Assembly: GCF_023634645.1 (NCBI RefSeq)
Contig: NZ_JAMKMR010000001.1
Coordinates: 496,001-560,000, forward strand
Source: Vibrio sinus
GTDB taxonomy: Bacteria > Pseudomonadota > Gammaproteobacteria > Enterobacterales > Vibrionaceae
Reading direction: 5' to 3'
DNA: 64,000 bases
Part shown: piece after piece, positions 43,829 to 53,310 of the stretch
Position numbering within the stretch: position 1 is the stretch's first letter
Layout of the letters: each line of letters begins with the position of its first letter
Notes under the pieces: model-generated
Database searches by the model: none
What the model was told of the DNA's origin: nothing
Seen by the model: only the letters and a program-made list of their open reading frames with translations
Translations under genes and position numbers: made by a program

Positions 43829-45154
43829 ATGTCAACTTTTACTATTTTTTTCCATGGAACAGGATCTAACTCAACAGACCTTAATAATACAGATGCTTAT
43901 TTTCAAGGAGAACTAATATCCACCCTAGCCAGTTTAGCTGAAGGAAGGCTGTTTTTTGACTACTTAGAGGTGGATGGCGTAGGTAGTGGCAAGCAAGATG
44001 AGTGGCTCAAACCAACAAATAATAGCTATGGGAATGAACGTCTTGGTCGTGATAAATACCTCGGTAATGGAATTCAAAGCAATATGGAATATGCTAAAGG
44101 TATTGTGACTGCAAGGCAGGACTTCTCAAAATATGGACAAGAGCATTACATAGTTAGAGCTAAGCGGCTATTGCACGATATAAATGACCAAGCAGAAGTT
44201 AAATCATTAGCGGCTGATCTATACCATGCAGATAAAAGCCGCCTTGCATTACTGCAAAGACATCGATGGGAAAATCCGATCACGACAGTCAACTTAATTG
44301 GTTGGAGCCGAGGAGGGGTAAGCTGTTTTGAGTTTGCCAATTACCTTTATCGCGACCCAAAAACACGAGACATAAATATAAATATCTTTGCTTGTGATCC
44401 AGTTCCTGGAGGAAGAAATAAATTTAAAAATTACAAGCACTTAAATTCAAATGTTCGCCAAATAGTATGCTTATTTGCTGAACATGAACGTTCCACTGGC
44501 TTTAAAGCGAGAATGCCAACCTTACATGGAAGCACCAAATCATACGTTAGCTTTATTCCTGGTCGTCATGCGACATTAGTGGGTAATGCACATTCAGATG
44601 GGGCCAAAAGTGGTCTTGTTATAGCCAAAGGCCCATACTTTATCACCCGAGACTTCGCTGAAAAAGCCTTGACTGGCTGGGGAACTCGGCTCCGCCAAGT
44701 AACGTCTCTCACTCAATCAGAGCTAATGGCTATCTACAACAGAATCATAGCCAATGAAGATGTTTACAATAATATGGGCTCGAGCACTTATATTCCAAGT
44801 CTGGGTTCTATGAGCAACAAAAAGAAATGTCGAAATGCCTACAATGCATTAAGAGATACAAAAAACTCGATGAACCCATATGATGCCCATAGGAAAATGA
44901 TGAGCAAGAAATCAGCAGATATCACATCACGAGTGAAATACGATACAAAATATCATCGTCCGATAAGTGCTGGAAAGATAGATATTGACGGACTAAATAA
45001 TAGAAGTAAATTTAAGCCATATATTTCCAAACATCACAAAGATACGGTAGAAGGTCATCGATATGTGTTGACGGGTAATCCAAAGTTTATTGATGTAGAT
45101 CCGTTTGAGACTAAAATGGATGAAAACATAAATATCCAAGAGTCGTATTGTTGA
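43829..45154 (+). CDS. GxSxG lipase-like effector candidate (DUF5621-like)
   Basis: 441 residues without a signal peptide. It begins FTIFFHGTGSNSTD (oxyanion-type HGTG) and has the nucleophile elbow LIGWSRGGVSCFEFAN (Ser in GWSRG), FACDPVPGG with the likely acid, and PGRHATLVGNAH with the likely His. The pattern is that of DUF5621/Tle-like proteins often found with type VI VgrG or PAAR genes. The C-terminal third is basic and unmatched. No clear immunity gene follows. It shares insertion 2 with the orphan tssB, which makes a contact-dependent toxin role plausible but unproven. Confidence 0.7.
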   Translation: MSTFTIFFHGTGSNSTDLNNTDAYFQGELISTLASLAEGRLFFDYLEVDGVGSGKQDEWLKPTNNSYGNERLGRDKYLGNGIQSNMEYAKGIVTARQDFSKYGQEHYIVRAKRLLHDINDQAEVKSLAADLYHADKSRLALLQRHRWENPITTVNLIGWSRGGVSCFEFANYLYRDPKTRDININIFACDPVPGGRNKFKNYKHLNSNVRQIVCLFAEHERSTGFKARMPTLHGSTKSYVSFIPGRHATLVGNAHSDGAKSGLVIAKGPYFITRDFAEKALTGWGTRLRQVTSLTQSELMAIYNRIIANEDVYNNMGSSTYIPSLGSMSNKKKCRNAYNALRDTKNSMNPYDAHRKMMSKKSADITSRVKYDTKYHRPISAGKIDIDGLNNRSKFKPYISKHHKDTVEGHRYVLTGNPKFIDVDPFETKMDENINIQESYC

Positions 45155-45181
45155 ATACCCAACATACTGGGGAATAGTTTG

Positions 45182-45215
45182 AGTAGAACGGTCCAGTTAC
45201 CTCGGCCGTTCTACT
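45182..45215 (+). terminator. Hairpin after the lipase-like gene
   Basis: Perfect 10-bp stem AGTAGAACGG / CCGTTCTACT with a 14-nt loop, 27 bp after the stop. The T-run is missing. Confidence 0.55.
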
Positions 45216-45540
45216 CACACAAAACCCCTATAGGCTCTTTGACATGTCCCCCAGCCTGGCCAATTATTTATCTCAACGATCCGAACAAGATGAGAGTGTT
45301 CAACAATAGCTTGTGTTATCAAGGGATAGTGCCAAATGAACGTATTGAGGGTAGCTACATAAAAAATACGGTCAAACTCCTGTCCCTGATTGGATGATGA
45401 CCCAAGAGCTCAAGTTAAACAATACGCCCAATAACCCTAACGTTTTCTTAAGGCGAGAGCTGGTAAGACCCCAGAACTCTATACACTCTCAGCTTCTGAA
45501 AATACTGTTTTTCGCACTCATTTAGTGACAGCCCACCATT
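45216..45540. other. Right inner edge of insertion 2, no clear gene
   Basis: 325 bases. A 72-codon frame (TTG 45179 to 45397) begins inside the hairpin and shows no family resemblance. Around 45240-45400 the bases look like a decayed coding segment, but I cannot name it. Confidence 0.4.
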
Positions 45541-45706
45541 AGTACCTTAATTGTCGCTTCAGATTTTGTGCTGTCGTATTTAAGAGCCTATCGACCAGCT
45601 TCAGCATTAAAGCTGGCTCAAACTCACTTACAACTGGTGAAGATTACGAGCGTTTTGGCTGCTTATATGTCTTCCCCGCCGCTTGATAGGTTTGCTTCTG
45701 CTTGAC
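45541..45706 (+). repeat. Right direct repeat of insertion 2 (166 bp)
   Basis: Copy of 42125-42323, shorter in the middle. It includes an esterase-end stub and spacer, the hairpin CCAGCTT/AAGCTGG (45595-45616), and the 3' end of the intact minus-strand gene at 45644-45994. Confidence 0.9.
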
Positions 45707-45994
45707 GTCAAACTGACTATCGAAGAACCAAGCAACAAACTTAATGACATCATCGCCAACATTCATAATGTGCTCAACGTATTCCTGCTCGTTACCTTGT
45801 TCATCCGGTTGGGTGGTCACGTGGTAAATGCGCTGCTCTCCCTCAGCATCAGCTAATGCAAATTGACCAGACAGAGACTGGGCAGCGGTCGCGATTTCTT
45901 CATCTTGGTTTTCTTTCAATAATTCAAGCACTTGTGGCAAATCTTCTGCTTCACACAGAGTCACGACTAAAGATTCAAATTCGTTTTGTTGCAT
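45644..45994 (-). CDS. Conserved small acidic protein (116 aa)
   Basis: Soluble, acidic, Glu/Gln-rich protein ending in a basic tail (KQTYQAAGKTYKQPKRS). No signal peptide, and I do not recognise the family. Its last ~20 codons and downstream spacer are duplicated at the left edge of insertion 2, which shows the gene originally lay tail-to-tail with the esterase gene. Backbone-like base composition. Confidence 0.7.
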   Translation of the reverse strand: MQQNEFESLVVTLCEAEDLPQVLELLKENQDEEIATAAQSLSGQFALADAEGEQRIYHVTTQPDEQGNEQEYVEHIMNVGDDVIKFVAWFFDSQFDVKQKQTYQAAGKTYKQPKRS

Positions 45995-46084
45995 TACTTT
46001 TACTACCTTGATAATTTGCCGAGCATTGTAACCCTAAGTAGTAACAAAGTGCAGTAATAAGGCACGATTTAGCCACTTGCTCAG

Positions 46085-46813
46085 CTAATGAGCGCCGTAC
46101 TTGGTTAACACTTCAATAAAAGTACCGTTTGACTTGATCTCAACCAGGCCCCGATTAAATATTTGTATTAATGCTGTGGAGCTTGGGTTAGCTTTGCTTG
46201 ATGCGATATGGAGAGTTTTATAAGAAACAGGCAAACCAGAAAACTGATAGTTATCTCGGTTCAAACCGTATTTTTCTATTGTCGCTAGAATGGCTAACTT
46301 ATCCCCAATAGTGAGATCGATTCGATCTCGCATCAGCTTCTTTAGGTTGGTAACCAGATCATTGACTTCAGCTTTATCAAAATTATCTGCTTTATCAAAC
46401 GACTCACCATAGTTATACCCTCGAACGACTCCGACTGTCTTACCACTTAAACTCTCCAATCCAGAAAACTCAAAGTCATCCGTCGCCCGTTTGACAATGA
46501 CCACCTCGTTGGTCAGGTATGGCTCACTAAATAGTAAATATTCCGAGCGTCCAGCCGTGTACCAAGCGGGTAATAATAGGTCGGCATTCCCATGCCTGAC
46601 CATAAGTAACGCTCTCGCCCATGGAACAACCGTCATATCCAGGACACTACCTTGCGTCTTTAACGCTTCATCTACAATTTCTACGGCAATACCAGGTCTG
46701 TTTGGGTCTAATGTAATGAATGGCGGCCACGGGTCAGATACTGCCGTGACAACAGAGGCATGAAGAGTGGGTAATAAACCAAAACTCAGCACTAAGGCAA
46801 CAAGCAATTTCAT
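46085..46813 (-). CDS. Periplasmic solute-binding protein (SBP_bac_3)
   Basis: 242 residues from ATG 46813, which gives a clear signal peptide (MKLLVALVLSFGLLPTLHA|SVV); the longer frame from 46855 would bury it. Binding-protein features: VTAVSDPWPPFI at the N-terminus, VVPWARALLMVRHGNADLLLPAW, SGKTVGVVRGYNYGESF and a GTFIEVLTKYG C-terminus. No transporter genes are adjacent, so it may be an orphan binding protein. Ligand probably an amino acid or similar. Confidence 0.8.
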   Translation of the reverse strand: MKLLVALVLSFGLLPTLHASVVTAVSDPWPPFITLDPNRPGIAVEIVDEALKTQGSVLDMTVVPWARALLMVRHGNADLLLPAWYTAGRSEYLLFSEPYLTNEVVIVKRATDDFEFSGLESLSGKTVGVVRGYNYGESFDKADNFDKAEVNDLVTNLKKLMRDRIDLTIGDKLAILATIEKYGLNRDNYQFSGLPVSYKTLHIASSKANPSSTALIQIFNRGLVEIKSNGTFIEVLTKYGAH

Positions 46814-46953
46814 GTTGTTCGTTCCATAAACGCAATTCACTCCAATTATGCTCAACTGAGTGAGTATCTATATCTATCACTCACTTATTAACTAACTAAA
46901 CTATAGTCGATAGGAAAAATTGCAGTATACGATACGATTTGGTGATATGTCGT

Positions 46954-48201
46954 CTATTTGGTCGCCACAACCGAATGATGTGCCTCGAATTGCTTTACGC
47001 CACCCAATGTTTTTAGCAGAACCGCAGCCATAACCACACTGATAAGCAGATAAAAAGAGCCGACACTTTGCTGGCTTGAAACCCACCATTTCACAATGTA
47101 TCCACCTGCAATACCTGCAACCCCCATTTGAACTGCGCCGCTTAGTGCTGACACGGCCCCTGCTTGCTTCTTATGTGGCGCTAATAACATGCTAATCGAC
47201 AAGGGAAATGACAGCCCTTGAGCAATCGTCATAACGGTCAATGCACCTATCAAGTTAACTAACGATAGTGGAGTAACGATAAGCCAAATTCCTGACAGCG
47301 CAATGAGGCTTATCGCGAACATTAACACTTGGCTGGTCGACAAATAGCGATTGAGAATATGCAGACTTGAACTCCCCATCATCAATCCGGCTGAGGGGAT
47401 GATCATATATAAACCGTAAGATTCGACCGTCAAACCCAATTCCTTTTGCAGCAGGTAGGGGAACACAGATACCGAAACAACCGATGCCAAATAGGTAAGC
47501 CAGTTATAGCTTGCACTAGCAATGACCTGCGGCTCTCTCACTAAGTGCCAATAATTGGATAATACTGCAACGGTATCGAAGCGTTTTTTCGGATAAGGTA
47601 GGGTCTCTGGTAACAGCCAAGTCCCCAGCACAAACATAAACAGTAGGTAAATGAGTACAAAGCTAAATACCGCTTGCCAGCTGATATGAAATGCAAGCCA
47701 GCCACCCAATGCGGGTGAAATAACAGGGATTATCGAGGCTGTCATTGCTAGATAAGTCATAGAGCGAGTTAAGTGGGGCCCTTCATAACTGTCACTTAGC
47801 ACACTTCTCCCTAATACAGAGGCACTACCCGCTCCCAAGCCTTGTAACACTCTCCCGACAATCAACCACTCAAAACTGTTGATAAACATCACACACATAA
47901 CCGTGCCAAACAGGTACACGCCTTGGCCAAGGATGAATACGGGTTTGCGGCCGATAGCATCTGAAAGCGGGCCATAGAAGAGTTGAGAAACACCAAAACA
48001 CACCAAAAATGCCGTCACCAATATTTGTGCGTCAGCCCTTGTTATTGACAAAGCTTCACTTATAAGTGGTAATGACGGTAAGTAAATGCTCACACCAACC
48101 TGCCCCGTCGCGATAATCATCAGGGCGAGTAACAACGGAGCTTTATCAAAGCTATTATCATGTGTGTTTTTCATAAAAACGATATTCTGTTCCCTTTCCA
48201 T
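46954..48201 (-). CDS. Bcr/CflA-type MFS drug efflux protein
   Basis: 415 residues, twelve predicted helices. The Bcr/CflA signatures are present: GQVGVSIYLPSLPLISEAL in helix 1, the motif A-like GPLSDAIGRKPVF loop, and the GLGAGSASVLGRSVLSD motif C region. Start uncertain: ATG 48201 or ATG 48174, neither with a good ribosome site. It is a proton-coupled exporter of small drugs or metabolites. Divergent from a LysR gene with 87 bp between them, so likely its target. Confidence 0.88.
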   Translation of the reverse strand: MEREQNIVFMKNTHDNSFDKAPLLLALMIIATGQVGVSIYLPSLPLISEALSITRADAQILVTAFLVCFGVSQLFYGPLSDAIGRKPVFILGQGVYLFGTVMCVMFINSFEWLIVGRVLQGLGAGSASVLGRSVLSDSYEGPHLTRSMTYLAMTASIIPVISPALGGWLAFHISWQAVFSFVLIYLLFMFVLGTWLLPETLPYPKKRFDTVAVLSNYWHLVREPQVIASASYNWLTYLASVVSVSVFPYLLQKELGLTVESYGLYMIIPSAGLMMGSSSLHILNRYLSTSQVLMFAISLIALSGIWLIVTPLSLVNLIGALTVMTIAQGLSFPLSISMLLAPHKKQAGAVSALSGAVQMGVAGIAGGYIVKWWVSSQQSVGSFYLLISVVMAAVLLKTLGGVKQFEAHHSVVATK

Positions 48202-48288
48202 AGGAACAGTCTATATTCTTAACCTATAAATGATAATAAAGCATTCAGGAATTGAATTAATTCCAAATAAGAACTAATAAGGCAAGGT

Positions 48289-49176
48289 ATGGATTGGATT
48301 CAAAGTGTTCAAACCTATTTAAAAGTAGTGGAAGAGAAAAGCTTTAACGGCGCAGCAAGAAAGCTAAATACCACCAGCTCAGCGGTAAGTAAAAGGATTC
48401 ACTGGTTAGAAGAAAGAATTGGTGCCCAATTATTAAAACGTACCACACGCTCAGTCACTCAAACTGAGGCAGGCGCACTGTTTTACCTGCGGGCCAAAGA
48501 CCAGCTCGATGGATGGCAATCGGTGGTGGATGAGACTCGCTCAGTTAACCAAACGCCTGTCGGTCTGTTAAAAATCGGGGCAACGTTGGCCGTAGGTTCC
48601 AAGTTCTTAGTCCAATATTTAAATGATTTTTTGCTGAAGTATCCAGATATTCGTATCCAGTTGACGACGACCACACCAGGCCAATTGCCGGAACTGAGTC
48701 TCGATGTCATCATCAGCCGAGAAGTCGAGCAAATCAACTCTCTGAGCTTTATCGCTACACCTTTGTACGATTACAAAGCAGGTTTCTATGTTTCACCAAC
48801 GTATATTGACCGGTTTGGTTGTCCAGAAACGGTTGAAGAGTTGCAAAGCCATAATGTGCTTATCTGGGGGGAGAGGCCGCAACGTGAGATAAGGCTCTCA
48901 CAAGGCAAGAGAATTATGCTTTCTGGGAATTTTTTTACCACTAACCCAGAAGCAATATTCTATGCCGCCAAACATGGACTAGGTATCTTGCTGTCTGGCG
49001 ATATGATGATTCGTGATGAACTATCGCAAGGCATACTCACTCGAATTCTTCCCGACGTTACCGCCGATGAAGCTGTCGTCTATGCTTATTACCCCAAGTT
49101 GGACTACAAACACACGCGTACTCATTTGTTTCTCAACTACTTAAAAGAGCGGATGAAAGAAAACCCACCGCTATGA
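48289..49176 (+). CDS. LysR-family regulator next to the MFS pump
   Basis: 295 residues. Helix-turn-helix FNGAARKLNTTSSAVSKRIHWLE (~19-41), followed by the RTTRSVTQTEAGALFY hinge typical of the CrgA-like subgroup, then the effector-binding domain. It is divergent from the Bcr/CflA gene and probably controls it. Confidence 0.9.
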   Translation: MDWIQSVQTYLKVVEEKSFNGAARKLNTTSSAVSKRIHWLEERIGAQLLKRTTRSVTQTEAGALFYLRAKDQLDGWQSVVDETRSVNQTPVGLLKIGATLAVGSKFLVQYLNDFLLKYPDIRIQLTTTTPGQLPELSLDVIISREVEQINSLSFIATPLYDYKAGFYVSPTYIDRFGCPETVEELQSHNVLIWGERPQREIRLSQGKRIMLSGNFFTTNPEAIFYAAKHGLGILLSGDMMIRDELSQGILTRILPDVTADEAVVYAYYPKLDYKHTRTHLFLNYLKERMKENPPL

Positions 49177-49365
49177 CAAAAAAATCCTAGCAAAAAAGTG
49201 CTATAAAAACTTGCGCTCTAACTGCATGAATTTGGCTAACAATTCGCTGAAGGTAAGATGTAGTAAGGAATTTCAATTGATTTTTATGCAAATTGATCCA
49301 TATTCATAAGGAGAATATAACTAAAATATTGTGAACTTGGTTCACAACAACGTGAGTTAACCAGT

Positions 49366-51213
49366 ATGGCTAGTGAAATAAAGGTTAGCGGCGAAATTAT
49401 CAATTTTGGAACGATTAATAATATCTTACTCTTAGAAGGAAATCAGTTACTGGATGAAGTGACTCAAGTACTACATCAGCATTTTAAAACTTTCAGTACC
49501 AGTATCGTAGAAATTGATAAGCTGCACTACAACGCTCGGACATTATCCCACTCTTCAATAAGAGAGACATTTTATGAAGAGTCTTACCAACTTCAAGGCA
49601 CTCCCTGCGAGCATGTTGTTAAGTCCGAGCAACTTTTCTTTCTTTATCCATCTGATCTACAAGGAAACTTCCCTTCAGACACCAGCATTAGCCAACACAA
49701 CATCATGGCTTATCTTGGCATCCCTTTACGGGCAAAATCAGGCGAAGTCTTGGGAATATTAGCATCGAAATTTCAGCATCAACTCATTGATGCTGAAATG
49801 GTTATCCATTACCACCAAATTTTGGCGAATGTCGTAGTACATGGGCTGAGAATCAAGTGGCTTACTGAACGATCTGATTATTTAGTCAACCAGCTCAGCT
49901 ACGAAGTTTCTCACGACAACTTAACCGGATTAATGAACCGTAGCTGTCTATCTGACAAGTTAGAAACGCTAACAAACTCGACTTTAGAGTGCTTTACACT
50001 CGCTTATCTAGATATTGACAACTTCAAACATATTAACGATGCACACGGAAACTACATTGGCGATCAGATCATTAAGCATGTGGCAAAAGTCGTCGCACAA
50101 AATGTACCAGAGACTCATCTGGTATTTCGTATCGCCGGAGACGAATACGCCTTCATCACTTTTTCCAATGATCCCTTGGAAATATGTAAAAAAATCAACG
50201 AGCAATTACAATCTGGTTATTCAGATTCTTCACGTCATATAAAGTTAAGCGTCAGCTTTGGATTAGCCCGCAAAGCAGAGCAACACATCAATCCCGACCA
50301 GCTGATTCTCAACGCAAGCCTTGCTTTAAAATCGGCCAAGCAATCTTCCTCTCAACATACCTGCTGTTACGACACTCAGCTTAGCGTTCAGTACTACCGA
50401 CGCAACATGATCATTGAAGCCTTAAGGTACGCGTTAGAAAGTACCGACGACACTAGCAATCAAATTTACGTTGTGCTGCAACCCATTGTGAAAAAGAACG
50501 TCAGTGATTGGAGCCACTTTGAAGTCTTAGCCCGTTGGAAAAATGACACGCTTGGAGATATTTCCCCGATTGAATTTATAGAGGCGGCGGAGGAGTCGGG
50601 GCTTATCAAAGAATTGGGCGAACGCATCGTAGAGCTGGCCTGTATGGCAAAGCAACAATTTGAAGCCAAATTAGGTTACAAGATGATGTTTAGCCTCAAT
50701 TGCTCTGCACATCAACTGAGCGCTCCATCTCAATACCTTGAACATCTCACCAGCACCATCCGCCGGTTTGGTTTCTACCCTCATGAATTCACCATCGAGC
50801 TGACAGAAACCGTGCTGTTAACCAAAACCAATCAAGTGGAATCAATACTGGGGAAACTCCGTACTCTAGGGTTTAAAGTTGCGCTCGATGACTTTGGTAC
50901 CGGTTACTCAAGCTTAAACTATATACACAGTTATCCTATTGACTGTATAAAAATAGACGCGACCTTCATTCGCAATATGCTTCATAATCAAACATCGGAA
51001 AGAGTGGTATGGTTAATCATCCAACTTGCTAAACAGCTAAACGTTGAATTGGTTGCCGAAGGGGTTGAAGATGAAAAAGCGCTAGAAAAATTGCACGCGA
51101 TGGGCTGTGAACAAATACAAGGCTTTTATTATTCACAACCTAAAGCGACCCAAGAAATGATAGACATATTGTCTCAAAAGCCAAACAAAAAGCTTTGTGT
51201 CATCAATGGCTAA
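49366..51213 (+). CDS. GGDEF-EAL protein, degenerate cyclase and likely active phosphodiesterase
   Basis: 615 residues. Residues ~1-165 form a GAF-like sensor (GTPCEHVVKSEQLFFLYPSD, YLGIPLRAKSGEVLGIL). The GGDEF domain has IAGDEY in place of GGDEF, suggesting little cyclase activity. The EAL domain starts with EVL (FEVLARW) and keeps NCSAHQL, ELTET, DDFGTGYSSL, the KID lysine and EGVE, so c-di-GMP hydrolysis is likely. No membrane segments: cytoplasmic. It converges with the endopeptidase gene. Confidence 0.9.
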   Translation: MASEIKVSGEIINFGTINNILLLEGNQLLDEVTQVLHQHFKTFSTSIVEIDKLHYNARTLSHSSIRETFYEESYQLQGTPCEHVVKSEQLFFLYPSDLQGNFPSDTSISQHNIMAYLGIPLRAKSGEVLGILASKFQHQLIDAEMVIHYHQILANVVVHGLRIKWLTERSDYLVNQLSYEVSHDNLTGLMNRSCLSDKLETLTNSTLECFTLAYLDIDNFKHINDAHGNYIGDQIIKHVAKVVAQNVPETHLVFRIAGDEYAFITFSNDPLEICKKINEQLQSGYSDSSRHIKLSVSFGLARKAEQHINPDQLILNASLALKSAKQSSSQHTCCYDTQLSVQYYRRNMIIEALRYALESTDDTSNQIYVVLQPIVKKNVSDWSHFEVLARWKNDTLGDISPIEFIEAAEESGLIKELGERIVELACMAKQQFEAKLGYKMMFSLNCSAHQLSAPSQYLEHLTSTIRRFGFYPHEFTIELTETVLLTKTNQVESILGKLRTLGFKVALDDFGTGYSSLNYIHSYPIDCIKIDATFIRNMLHNQTSERVVWLIIQLAKQLNVELVAEGVEDEKALEKLHAMGCEQIQGFYYSQPKATQEMIDILSQKPNKKLCVING

Positions 51214-51238
51214 ACTCGCCTAGCTCATCAAAACATGT

Positions 51239-52543
51239 TTAGCTATCTAGTCCCGGCGTACTGTTCGTCGCCAGCTGTAAATGTTTTTCATTCAAAATTG
51301 CGTCTAAGCGTTTGCGCTCAGCAATAAACTCTCGCATTTCACTTTTTGGCACCGAATGCGCCATAGGGATTTTCGCTGTCACGGCATTCACTGGACGGCC
51401 TTTCACAATCAACTCATAGTGAATATGCGGCCCAGTCACACGACCGGTGCTGCCAGAAAGCGCAATCTTTTGACCTCTGGACACTCGCTGACCTTTTTTG
51501 ACCAACACCTTGCTCAAGTGGAGATAGCGTGTTTTGTAGTTATTACCATGTTGAACAACCACATATTTTCCGGCGTACGGGTGATTTCTAATTAAAGTCA
51601 CGACCCCATCTCCGGTTGAGACAATTGGCGTTCCAGTCGGTGTCGCCCAATCTGTACCATTATGCGGTGCAATTCTCCCCGTCACTGGATGACGACGCGT
51701 GGGATCGAACGAAGAGCTCATTCGATAACGGCCAACAAAAGGCTTGCGCTGGAACGCTCTTTCTAAACTGTGGCCATCTTTGTCGTAGTACTGTCCGTCT
51801 TTATACAAATAGGCGGTGATGACTTGACCACGATTAAACAGCTTAATGGCTTGTATTTCTTTGCTACCTGTTGGCTTGCCAGCAACAAATTGACGCGCTT
51901 CTACTACTTCGAATCTATCACCTGCTCTAAAGTCACGGGCGAAGTTTATTTTGTCCCCAAGAATCGATACGATTTGGTCGATTTCATTGCTGCCAATACC
52001 TAATTTGTTGACCGATTGAGAGAAGCTTCCTTGAATCGTGCCAACTAAAGGGTATTGTTTCCAGGTGCCAGGGACAACGACATCTTTATAGTCATAACTA
52101 CCATCGTCTAGTCGAGAATACACCGCGCGTTCAGCCAAACTGAACTCAAGCTCCATTTTTTGCAGATATTTATGATCGGCTGAACGCCAAAATCTCAAAG
52201 TATCACCAGGTTGCAATGTATCGAGCTTTAAGAAGTCCAGATCGGTTTCCATAATTTTCATCATCTCTTTGTATGAAAAACCGAGTTTGTTAAATATCAC
52301 ACTCAGACTGTCGCCAGATTTAATGACATACTCGTAATCTGGCATATCGACGGGTGGAGGAGTCACATCAAGAACTGGATTGCTGTCACTAAGCCGAGGC
52401 ACGCTTACCGACACAGAGGCATTCGAGAGATCGTTGTTGAGAGAGGTCAATGCCACCGCTGCTGCTACTGGTAAGACGGTAAATAATATCTTTTTCTGCA
52501 TAGGTAACGCAGAAAAACGCTCAACAATCAGCTTGGATACCAC
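51239..52543 (-). CDS. M23 peptidoglycan endopeptidase (ShyA-like)
   Basis: 434 residues: an N-terminal membrane anchor/signal, a LysM/OapA-type domain (YVIKSGDSLSVIFNKLGFSY...LQPGDTLRFW), a middle domain that in ShyA occludes the active site, and a C-terminal M23 catalytic domain. The Zn ligands are HNGTD (His and Asp) and the GPHIHYE motif. These enzymes cut D,D-crosslinks to allow cell-wall growth. From memory, the pairing with a GGDEF/EAL gene recalls V. cholerae VCA0079-VCA0080. Periplasmic. Confidence 0.9.
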   Translation of the reverse strand: MVSKLIVERFSALPMQKKILFTVLPVAAAVALTSLNNDLSNASVSVSVPRLSDSNPVLDVTPPPVDMPDYEYVIKSGDSLSVIFNKLGFSYKEMMKIMETDLDFLKLDTLQPGDTLRFWRSADHKYLQKMELEFSLAERAVYSRLDDGSYDYKDVVVPGTWKQYPLVGTIQGSFSQSVNKLGIGSNEIDQIVSILGDKINFARDFRAGDRFEVVEARQFVAGKPTGSKEIQAIKLFNRGQVITAYLYKDGQYYDKDGHSLERAFQRKPFVGRYRMSSSFDPTRRHPVTGRIAPHNGTDWATPTGTPIVSTGDGVVTLIRNHPYAGKYVVVQHGNNYKTRYLHLSKVLVKKGQRVSRGQKIALSGSTGRVTGPHIHYELIVKGRPVNAVTAKIPMAHSVPKSEMREFIAERKRLDAILNEKHLQLATNSTPGLDS

Positions 52544-52865
52544 AAGATTCCTCGAAATAACGACTAAATAAGCTGCAAAGACTAAGGCTTTCTGAATAAA
52601 AAGTCACCCCCTAAAGGTCCCTTCCCCTCTAGAATCGAAGCACCTTAACACCTCGTTTTTGATATTTTACAGTATGATAGGCTAAACATTAATACGATAA
52701 GATTTCGATCAAACTAGGCGGGGCTTAGCGGCATCGGGCTTTTCAATTGTGCGACAAAAAAGACGCAACCGCGCCTTTTTAGTCTAATTTATCTAGCAAA
52801 AGACATGTTACAAATTGTTATGTCCTCCAAAGGCCTAAAGAGCTAGGCCTAGGTAATGGCTAACA
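52544..52865. terminator. Spacer with a small bidirectional terminator at 52762-52775
   Basis: 322 bases without a gene. A 5-bp stem GACGC/GCGCC (one G-U) with a 4-nt loop is flanked by A6 on the left and T5 on the right, able to stop transcripts in either direction. The rest shows promoter-like AT tracts for the leftward endopeptidase gene. Confidence 0.5.
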
Positions 52866-53165
52866 TTACTGATAGGTGGAGACTAACCCATTGTCCTCGC
52901 CATGCCCATTGGGTTTATATTGGTCAGCATGAGGATCGTTCAGCCACTTTTCATCGTCTATCAAATAACGAAATTCAAACTGCCCATCTTTAGGTAAGCG
53001 AGCTTTATATTTGTAGGTTTTCGTTTTGGCGACTTTCTTCATTTCGACTGGTTGCCAATCCAAAAAGTCGGCAACCAAAGAGATGGACTTGTTTGCCTGC
53101 TCTGCTGGTACTTCAAAAGTCACCTCTACTTCATTTTTAGTTTTAAAAAAACGTTTGCTGATCAT
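52866..53165 (-). CDS. CBM48/AMPK-type glycogen-binding-like protein
   Basis: 99 residues from ATG 53165 (AGGGAG upstream), in place of the longer frame from 53201. It is a single early-set isoamylase N-like domain: VTFEVPAEQANKSISLVADFLDWQPVEM, then LPKDGQFEFRYLIDDEKWLNDPHAD. It contains the Trp and GxxxFRY strand pattern of glycan-binding CBM48 modules. No catalytic domain. Cytoplasmic; it may bind glycogen-like glucans or act as an adaptor. Confidence 0.85.
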   Translation of the reverse strand: MISKRFFKTKNEVEVTFEVPAEQANKSISLVADFLDWQPVEMKKVAKTKTYKYKARLPKDGQFEFRYLIDDEKWLNDPHADQYKPNGHGEDNGLVSTYQ

Positions 53166-53310
53166 CCTAATACTCCCTACGCCTACTAATATGTGAACCA
53201 TGTCATATCAAAATCAAGATTAGATAATAGGCAATTTCACTGAGTTCTACAATAGACACTATACATGTCAGTAGGTTAGCCATATTGAGCGAGAGAAGTC
53301 CTGTTTCGCG

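Noticed and set aside
42657..45154. A complete type VI secretion cluster
   Set aside because: Only TssB and a lipase-like protein are present; there are no TssC, Hcp, VgrG, TssM or ClpV genes in the window.
45179..45397. 72-codon frame after the lipase-like gene, considered as an immunity gene
   Set aside because: It starts at a TTG inside a perfect hairpin, has no ribosome site or family resemblance, and lies in what looks like decayed sequence.
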